The notes under the pieces are model-generated. The model made no database searches. It had not been told where the DNA came from and was given only the letters and a program-made list of their open reading frames with translations. A stretch of DNA of 32,897 nt from a virus, in the IMG/VR virus record IMGVR_UViG_3300006845_000033, positions 1-32,897 of that record; one strand, written 5' to 3'. A program made the position numbers and the translations under genes. This document shows, one piece after another, positions 27,493-32,897 of this stretch. Position 1 is the first letter of the stretch. Every line of letters starts with the position of its first letter.

Positions 27493-30453
27493 ATGACGCG
27501 CCTGTTCGACAATGTACCCATCGAGGCCGCAACCGATCTGGAGTGGGACGGCCAAGGCCCCAACGTCGTTTCGCTCAACGGCATCCTGAACAACCTGCAG
27601 CGCCAGATTCTCGGCGGCGGCGGGGGCGGCGGCGGCGGGGGCGGGGGTGGCGGTGGCCTGCCCGACATGACCGGATTCGGCGAGGGCTGGGTTGCCACCA
27701 TCAATCCAGGCACGCCCAACGTCGCGCAGTGGTCGCGCGGCTGGGTCACGCCCACCGACCTGACGGGCGACGGCGGGGTCACCAACAACCTCACGGGTTG
27801 CTTGGCGATCTGCACCGCGCTCAATGCGGGCCTGAACGTCGCGGTGCTCACGCCGGGGGTGTATCAGTACACCGGGCGCTGGAACAGCATCACCGGCAAC
27901 GGCATGCTCTACTGCGCGCCGGGGGTCGTTTTCGAGGCCAACCAAGTCGGCGCCACCAGCATCCCGATCTTCGGCGGGGCCAGCGTGTGGCAGGGCGGGG
28001 AATTTCGCAACCGCAAGTACCGCCACTACGACATCACGGCAGTGGCGGCGCTAGGCGATGGGTTCGGCGCGGTGCTCACGCTGGATGTGTCCGACGGCCC
28101 GCACGACTTCGCGGTCGGCGATCAGGTGCAAACGCCCTGGATCGTGGGCGCGAGCGGCGCGTCCTATGCCACCGGCGTTTCGCGCGTCGAAGCGGTCGAT
28201 GCCAACGGCATCAACATCACCATCGCAGTTGTCGTTGGCGGAGTGCCACAGGCAGCGGTGCCCAACACCACGGTCACCTACCCGATCAACCCGCTCGATG
28301 GCAGCGGGCGCGCGGTGTTCCCGCAAATCTACCGCCAGCGCAACGTCAACCAGAGCGACATTTTCGAGTTGCGCAACTGCTCGGCCAGGTTCTACGGCGT
28401 CAAGATGTATTGGGCCTCGGCGGTGTGCCTGTACGCGACCGACCAGTGGCATGACGGGGGCATGTGGAACTGCGAGGTCTACGACTCCGGGGCCGACGGC
28501 ATCCACATCATCAACGGCTACAACCTGTGGCTGCAGGGCAACTATATCCACAACACCGCCGACGATGGCATCGCGCTGCTGTGCCACACCAGCAGCGCCA
28601 CGCGCCCGCGCACGCGCAACGTCACCATCATCAGCAACCTGATCCACATCGGGCGCGCGCGCGGCATCGCGTTGAACGGCGCGGGTGCCTGCACCATCGC
28701 CTACAACGTGATCCGCGACATCTTGCTCGCGGGCTTGTACTTCTCGGCGGAGAGCGGCTTTTTCGGGGCACTGGACATCAACGTCCACGAGAACACGATC
28801 TGGACCTGCGGCAACGCAGGCGCAGCCTACACCGGCTGGCCCGCGACTGTGCAGGCGGCGGTCAACTTCGTGCCTGCCAGCACGACCTTGCGCAGCAAGA
28901 TGGTGGCGCGTATCAAGTTCACCGGCTGCAACCGCATCTGGAACGCGCGCGGCGTGGGAATGGCCGGGGTTACCACCGCCACCATGATCGGGGGCAGCAT
29001 CGAGGAGTTGGACATCGAGGAGTCGGGCGGGGATGGCTGGGGCTCGTTCGCCTTTGCCGACTTCTACGTGAACCGGCTGCGGGTCGTCCGTGCGGGCGGG
29101 CACGGCATGTTCATCCCGACGCAGGGCACGGGTCACAACACTTGGCAGCGCATCGACCTGTGGGACATCAACCGGGGCGCGCGCCGGTGGCTGCAGTCGT
29201 GCACCGTGTCGGCAGCCCAGGTGCTGACTTGCGTGCTGGAGCCCAACGTCGTCCACACGTTCGCGCCGGGCAATGTCGTGATCGTGGCGGGGGTCAGTTC
29301 GGATTTTCAGGGCGCCTTCGGCGCCACGGCGGACACCCAGGTCAACAACGACGAGCGCATCAACTCGTTTTCCGCCGACGGTTTTACGATGGCGGGCAAC
29401 TACACGGTGGACACGGTGGTGGGGCAGACCGTGACCATGCTGCCCAACGTCTTCCTCACCGCCGCCACCACCCATGCGGGTGTCATCAAGCTGGATCAGC
29501 CCTGCCCGCAAGCCTACATCGCGCTGCAGTCGGGCGCCAGCGCCAGCAACGACGGCATCAACTTCGATACTTCGGTGGCCTCCACCGCCTATCACACGAT
29601 GAAGCAGGTCATCCTGCGCTCGTCCAACTACACGCTCAACAACTTCATCGAGCCCGCCGTCAACGCCGCCCCGCGCATCTCGATTGAAGACCCGGTCGAT
29701 ATGACGGGGCTTCGCGGCATCACGCAGTCGCCGCTGGTGACCACGCCCAAGCATCAATCGTGGACCAGCAACGCGATCACGGAGAGCACGGTGGGGGCGG
29801 TCACGCTGTTGGCGTCCTACTTCCTCAAGCAGTGCGGCCTGACGCGCAGCGGGCTCACCGCCAACACCAACGACACGCTGCCTACCGCCGCCCTTCTGAT
29901 CTCGGAGTTGGGGCTGGCGGTGGGTCAGTCGGTCACGGTGCCGCTGGTGAACAACAGCGGCTATCTGTGGGGTCTGATTCCAGGGCTCAACGTCACGATG
30001 GCGGGGTTTACGTCCATCCCCGAGCGCATGGAGGTGGAGGCGCAGATTCGCCACACCACGGCGGGCAACATCACTTTCACGATGCTGCAAAAGCGCCGCG
30101 ACCTGATGAAGCTCTCGGGGTTCAGGCGGGCCTACCAAGACTCCACCGATGCCAACGTCACCATGAACACCGAGTTCATGGCGGGCCAGATTTATTGGCG
30201 CGACAACATGACGGCGGGGCGCAATACGCAACTGCCCACGGTAGCGAACCTGTACAACTCGGCCTACGGCCAGCCGGGCTCGGCCTACGTCTTCACGATC
30301 TGGAACACGACCGGGTTCAGCACCACCGTGACCAACGCCACCGATGCGAGTTGGACGCTGGTGGGCTCGATGGTGGTGGCAACCAATACGCAGGCCGACT
30401 TCTTCTTTGAGTTCCTGACCGCTACCACGGGCCGATGCACGCGGGCGCCGTAA
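27493..30453 (+). CDS. Large beta-helix tailspike/fibre protein, 986 residues
   Basis: ATG 27493 begins a 60-residue N-terminal part (MTRLFDNVPIEAATDLEWDG), a run of 15 Gly (residues 41-55, DNA 27613-27657), then a domain with pectate-lyase-like repeats (GIHIINGYNLWLQGNYIHNT, DGIALLCHTSS, NVTIISNLIHIGRARGIALNG) from about 290 to 560. Later are an Ig-like segment (about 570-640) and a beta-rich C-terminal part containing KRRDLMKLSGFRRAYQDST. This layout fits a receptor-binding spike with particle attachment at the N-terminus. Host polysaccharide is the likely target. The Gly run may be a flexible hinge. Confidence 0.8.
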   Translation: MTRLFDNVPIEAATDLEWDGQGPNVVSLNGILNNLQRQILGGGGGGGGGGGGGGGLPDMTGFGEGWVATINPGTPNVAQWSRGWVTPTDLTGDGGVTNNLTGCLAICTALNAGLNVAVLTPGVYQYTGRWNSITGNGMLYCAPGVVFEANQVGATSIPIFGGASVWQGGEFRNRKYRHYDITAVAALGDGFGAVLTLDVSDGPHDFAVGDQVQTPWIVGASGASYATGVSRVEAVDANGINITIAVVVGGVPQAAVPNTTVTYPINPLDGSGRAVFPQIYRQRNVNQSDIFELRNCSARFYGVKMYWASAVCLYATDQWHDGGMWNCEVYDSGADGIHIINGYNLWLQGNYIHNTADDGIALLCHTSSATRPRTRNVTIISNLIHIGRARGIALNGAGACTIAYNVIRDILLAGLYFSAESGFFGALDINVHENTIWTCGNAGAAYTGWPATVQAAVNFVPASTTLRSKMVARIKFTGCNRIWNARGVGMAGVTTATMIGGSIEELDIEESGGDGWGSFAFADFYVNRLRVVRAGGHGMFIPTQGTGHNTWQRIDLWDINRGARRWLQSCTVSAAQVLTCVLEPNVVHTFAPGNVVIVAGVSSDFQGAFGATADTQVNNDERINSFSADGFTMAGNYTVDTVVGQTVTMLPNVFLTAATTHAGVIKLDQPCPQAYIALQSGASASNDGINFDTSVASTAYHTMKQVILRSSNYTLNNFIEPAVNAAPRISIEDPVDMTGLRGITQSPLVTTPKHQSWTSNAITESTVGAVTLLASYFLKQCGLTRSGLTANTNDTLPTAALLISELGLAVGQSVTVPLVNNSGYLWGLIPGLNVTMAGFTSIPERMEVEAQIRHTTAGNITFTMLQKRRDLMKLSGFRRAYQDSTDANVTMNTEFMAGQIYWRDNMTAGRNTQLPTVANLYNSAYGQPGSAYVFTIWNTTGFSTTVTNATDASWTLVGSMVVATNTQADFFFEFLTATTGRCTRAP
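27613..27657 (+). repeat. GGC/GGG tract encoding 15 glycines
   Basis: Fifteen consecutive Gly codons (GGC, GGG, GGT) form a G-rich tract on the + strand. Such tracts can slip during replication in units that keep or break the frame, and can form G-quadruplexes. Whether length varies among relatives is unknown. Confidence 0.85.
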
Positions 30454-30454
30454 G

Positions 30455-30520
30455 GTGTCGGAAACTTGACACTCAGGGTATTTGAGAGCAATTTTCGCGC
30501 AGCATAACCGGGGAGCGACT
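30455..30520 (+). promoter_or_regulatory. Late control module B
   Basis: GTGTCGGAAACTTGACAC (30455-30472) differs from module A at one base (C for G). It starts one base after the spike stop. It contains TTGACA (30466-30471); no clear -10 box lies at normal spacing. GCGCAGCA (30498-30505) and AACCGGGGAG (30507-30516) match elements of module A, and the ATG of the next gene follows at 30521. Confidence 0.55.
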
Positions 30521-31249
30521 ATGCCAATTCTTCAGCCTTTTGGTCCGGGCAACCAGCAAATGGCCGCTGGTGCCGTGCCCGACTTTTCCGCCATCAGCCA
30601 GCAGTTGAATGCGTGGTCGCAGTACGTCGGCGGGCCGTATGGCAACGCAGGCTACACGACCCAAGCCGGTGCGGCCTACACCAAGACGCCCGCGATGGAA
30701 CTCGGCGGCATTCACGTCCACACCGGCGCCTCGGGTGCGGTGAACGTCACCATGTCCACCGCCGCCGATCTCTATGCCGCCTATCCGGGCGCGCAGCTGG
30801 GCTCGACGTGGACGCACCTGCACGTCAACCTGAACAGCGGCACGGATACGCTGGTCACCGCCAGCGGCATCACCCTGGCCGGGACCACCACGATCCTCAC
30901 CACGGCAGCGCGCATGTATGTCGGGCGCTTCACCGCATGCCCGGTGCCGATCATCGGCATGTCATACAGCAGCGCCGTGGTCACCCTCACCACCTCGGCG
31001 CCGCACGGGCTGGCGGCAGCAGGCAGCGCGATCGTGGCGAACATGAGCAACAGCGCATTCAACGGCACGTTTACGGTAGCGAGCGTGCCCAACGCCTATC
31101 AGCTGACGTATGCCTTGCCGGTGGCAACCGCATTTGCCACCGACAGCACGGTCCCCAACATCACGGCGGCAAGGCCCGCGCTGCTCAACACCGCGCCGAC
31201 CATCTCCTATCAGGGCGCGTTCTCGTGGCCCGCGATCATGGTGGCCTGA
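30521..31249 (+). CDS. Virion-associated beta-rich protein, 242 residues
   Basis: ATG 30521 with GGGGAG upstream; the longer frame from 30482 lies in the leader. Residues 1-60 are polar and Gly/Gln-rich (PFGPGNQQMAAGAVPDFSAISQQ). A beta-rich centre follows, then at about 165-215 a segment of the type common in phage tail and fibre proteins (SSAVVTLTTSAPHGLAAAGSAIV ... FNGTFTVASVPNAYQLTYALP), likely Ig-like or carbohydrate-binding. It probably decorates the tail or capsid. Confidence 0.68.
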   Translation: MPILQPFGPGNQQMAAGAVPDFSAISQQLNAWSQYVGGPYGNAGYTTQAGAAYTKTPAMELGGIHVHTGASGAVNVTMSTAADLYAAYPGAQLGSTWTHLHVNLNSGTDTLVTASGITLAGTTTILTTAARMYVGRFTACPVPIIGMSYSSAVVTLTTSAPHGLAAAGSAIVANMSNSAFNGTFTVASVPNAYQLTYALPVATAFATDSTVPNITAARPALLNTAPTISYQGAFSWPAIMVA

Positions 31250-31253
31250 CGCC

Positions 31254-31748
31254 ATGCTCAGATTATCCAGCGTGTTGCAGCAGTGGCTGCGTCCGGGCGT
31301 GCTGTTCCCCAACCTGACCGGGGTCGCGCCCTCGGCTGCGGTGCCGCTCTCGGCGCTGTGGCACAACGCCAATCTGGTCGCGCCCACGCCGGTCACCAAG
31401 ACCGGCGCGCTGTCGGGCAACAATCAGGCGCTCACCGCCGCCGAGGTCTTGCAGGGCGTGATCTTTCTGGACGTGACCAACGGCGCCGGGTTCACCTTGA
31501 CCCTGCCCTCCACCAACTCCTTGCTCAGTGCATTTTCAAATGTGCTGGTGAAGGACGGCACGTTCGCCAAGGAGGTCACGGTGGTTAACAACAACATCGG
31601 CCAGACCGGGACGCTGACGGCGGGCGATGGCAGCACGACGATTACCGGGACGGCGACGATTGCGACCAATACCACGCGCCGTTTCTTGATGACAGTGACC
31701 AGCGGCACGACCATCAACTTCCGCAACATGGGATCGTTGTCGCTGTAG
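31254..31748 (+). CDS. Virion-associated protein with LPGG-like N-terminal motif, 164 residues
   Basis: ATG 31254, five bases after the previous stop, with no strong ribosome binding site. The N-terminus MLRLSSVLQQWLRPGVLFPN resembles the N-terminal motif in the next two genes. The rest is beta-rich (ALTAAEVLQGVIFLDVTNGAGFTLTLPS, VTSGTTINFRN), similar to head-decoration or fibre-tip proteins. A place in the assembling head is a reasonable inference. Confidence 0.65.
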   Translation: MLRLSSVLQQWLRPGVLFPNLTGVAPSAAVPLSALWHNANLVAPTPVTKTGALSGNNQALTAAEVLQGVIFLDVTNGAGFTLTLPSTNSLLSAFSNVLVKDGTFAKEVTVVNNNIGQTGTLTAGDGSTTITGTATIATNTTRRFLMTVTSGTTINFRNMGSLSL

Positions 31749-31768
31749 GCAGGCGCGGTACCCGAGTG

Positions 31769-31809
31769 GTGGGACGTTACTCACCGTTCGACTTGTGGGC
31801 GTAACTCAC
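31769..31809 (+). repeat. Imperfect direct repeat upstream of the scaffold gene
   Basis: GTGGGACGTTACTCAC (31769-31784) and GTGGGCGTAACTCAC (31795-31809) are spaced by 10 bases; together they occupy most of the 74-bp gap. GTTAC and GTAAC in the two copies are also inverted, allowing a hairpin. They could bind a regulator or form an RNA structure before the scaffold start. Confidence 0.6.
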
Positions 31810-31822
31810 AGAGGAGCAGTGC

Positions 31823-32638
31823 ATGAGCAAGCTATGGCAGTGGCTGCTGGCAGCGTATTTGCCGGGCGGCTGGTTGTGTCCGTGTGTGGGGGAAGATGAC
31901 GGCGGGGGCGAAGGTGCAGGCGAAGATCAGGCGGGCGAGACGGACGAGTCTGCCGACGAACCCGCCGAGCCAGCCGACGAAGAAGGCGAGGCGGGCGAGG
32001 GCGACGAGGGTGAGGCTGAATCGGAGCCTGACGACGGCGCCGCGCCCAAGGCCGGGCGGCGGCAGGGGCGAATCGAGCGGCTGAACGCGCGGCTGGCGCA
32101 GGAGCGCGAAGCGCGCGAGCGCGCCGAGGCCGAGGCCAGAGCGGCGCGCACACCGGCAGCGCCCACGCGCAACGAGGCCGAGGAAGAGGCCGAGATGCAG
32201 CGCCGCGAGGAAGCGGCGGGGCTCAAGTACGAGCAGCGTTTGTACAACGCGGCGCAGCGCCTGCAGCAGCGTTCGCAGCAGCGCCAGCAACAGGTGGAAA
32301 GCGTGCTGGCCGACAAGCTCGACGCCATCGAGTTTGCGACCGAGTGCCAAGGCAACGAACTGGCGCAGAAGCACCGCGATGAAGTGGAGAAGCGATTGAC
32401 CACCATGCGCAACGCGGGCCGCAATGCCCCGCGCATGGGACTGCTGGCGCTCATTCTCGGCGAGCAAGTGATCAAGCAGTCGAAGGGCAAGCCGAGCAAG
32501 CGCAAGGAAGAAGCAGAAGCACGCATCACGCAGCGCCGTGGCGAGCCTCCGGGCAACCGCAGCGATGCCAGCAACCGGGGAGCGCGCCGCGACGACGCTA
32601 AGGCGCGTGAGAAGCGGCTACTCGGTCAACGCATTTGA
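31823..32638 (+). CDS. Probable scaffolding protein, 271 residues
   Basis: ATG 31823 with GAGGAG upstream. After MSKLWQWLLAAYLPGGWLCP it becomes extremely acidic (about 25-75, Asp/Glu/Gly), then helical with coiled-coil patterning (GRIERLNARLAQEREARERAEAEARAA, YNAAQRLQQRSQQRQQQ), and ends in a basic region (SKGKPSKRKEEAEARIT, RREKRLLGQ). A soluble, charged, helical protein directly before the major capsid gene is the normal place and style for a scaffold that guides shell assembly and then leaves. Its basic end would contact the coat. No protease gene is visible. Confidence 0.75.
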   Translation: MSKLWQWLLAAYLPGGWLCPCVGEDDGGGEGAGEDQAGETDESADEPAEPADEEGEAGEGDEGEAESEPDDGAAPKAGRRQGRIERLNARLAQEREARERAEAEARAARTPAAPTRNEAEEEAEMQRREEAAGLKYEQRLYNAAQRLQQRSQQRQQQVESVLADKLDAIEFATECQGNELAQKHRDEVEKRLTTMRNAGRNAPRMGLLALILGEQVIKQSKGKPSKRKEEAEARITQRRGEPPGNRSDASNRGARRDDAKAREKRLLGQRI

Positions 32639-32682
32639 CGGGTCGATTGTCGGCTCGTCTTTTATAGGGGAGTCGAGAGCGT

Positions 32683-32897
32683 ATGAGCCGCATCCTTCTG
32701 CAACTGCTTGCACCGTTCCTGCCCGGCGGGTTCTTCGCGCCGGGTCTGGTCAATCAGCAAGCCTCCTTCGCAGCCGATGTCAGCAACTACATTGCCGACA
32801 AGACGCTGCCACTGGCGCGGCGGCAGCTGATTGCCTATCAGTTCGGCGATCCGCTCGACTTGCCCGCGCATTCGGGCCTGACCTACACCGCCTCGCG
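32683..32897 (+). CDS. Major capsid protein, N4-gp56-like (3' truncated by window end)
   Basis: ATG 32683 follows TAGGGGAG. The 71 visible residues begin MSRILLQLLAPFLPGGFFAP. Next comes VSNYIADKTLPLARRQLIAYQFGDPLDLPAHSGLTYT, which matches the style of N4-gp56-family capsid N-termini (a helix, then a strand with a conserved small-basic pattern and LPxxxGxT). It forms the shell of the particle. Its position after a scaffold fits. The rest of the gene lies beyond the window, so the family call is provisional. Confidence 0.75.
   Translation, partial: MSRILLQLLAPFLPGGFFAPGLVNQQASFAADVSNYIADKTLPLARRQLIAYQFGDPLDLPAHSGLTYTAS

Noticed and set aside
28051-30231. 726-residue frame antisense to the large spike
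   Set aside because: Shadow frame with skewed composition; the sense frame has clear beta-helix repeats.
32655-32682. TATAGGGGAG before the capsid gene as a T7-like RNA polymerase promoter
   Set aside because: Only the last part resembles such promoters; the upstream specificity bases do not, no second matching copy exists, and no single-subunit RNA polymerase gene is visible.

Overview
The window looks like part of the genome of a tailed, double-stranded DNA bacteriophage, probably a podovirus-type phage with a high-GC genome. The case for phage is a large terminase, a portal protein, a scaffold-like protein, the start of an N4-gp56-like major capsid gene and two beta-helix tailspike/fibre proteins, all on the + strand. 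On the - strand there is a long run of very small genes joined by four-base ATGA stop/start overlaps. Two secreted proteins carry PEP-CTERM sorting signals of the type common in Betaproteobacteria, so I infer a betaproteobacterial host that encodes an exosortase. No integrase, repressor, DNA polymerase, lysis gene or RNA polymerase is visible, so lifestyle and full genome size cannot be judged from this window.

Layout. (1) 1-851 (+): the end of one gene and a second gene with a possible helix-turn-helix, converging on and overlapping a - strand gene (592-1554). A small lipoprotein-like ORF lies at 1580-1756 (+). (2) 1776-11117 (-): one long leftward operon ending in a clear intrinsic terminator (1731-1769). 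It begins with about twenty small unknown genes, several with Cys pairs or membrane segments. It continues with a recombination set (RecE-like PD-(D/E)XK protein, Sak4/AAA_24-like ATPase, RuvC-like resolvase) and ends with the two PEP-CTERM genes. (3) 11118-11552: divergent control region with a palindromic operator candidate, a -10-like box, a short leader ORF and a hairpin. (4) 11553-14863 (+): rightward small genes including a DUF932-like protein, followed by about 1.1 kb with little coding sequence, several hairpins, a strong terminator (15568-15614) and a tRNA T-arm-like sequence. (5) 16010-22063 (+): a small membrane protein, a beta-helix spike, small basic proteins, a protein with two LuxR-type helix-turn-helix domains, a DUF3606-like protein and a secreted 348-residue protein. 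(6) 22060-32897 (+): terminase, portal, tandem paralogues, a 986-residue spike, accessory virion proteins, scaffold and major capsid start.

How it fits together. The leftward operon probably supplies early functions (recombination and host takeover) and the rightward region supplies DNA packaging and virion assembly. Points that stand out are the phage-borne PEP-CTERM proteins translationally coupled to the resolvase gene; a repeated control module (an 18-bp imperfect palindrome containing TTGACA, with a similar leader) before two late gene blocks; a shared N-terminal motif in three neighbouring assembly proteins; and a RecE-like nuclease with Asn where an acidic catalytic residue is expected. 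All functional calls come from reading motifs by eye; no database search was run.
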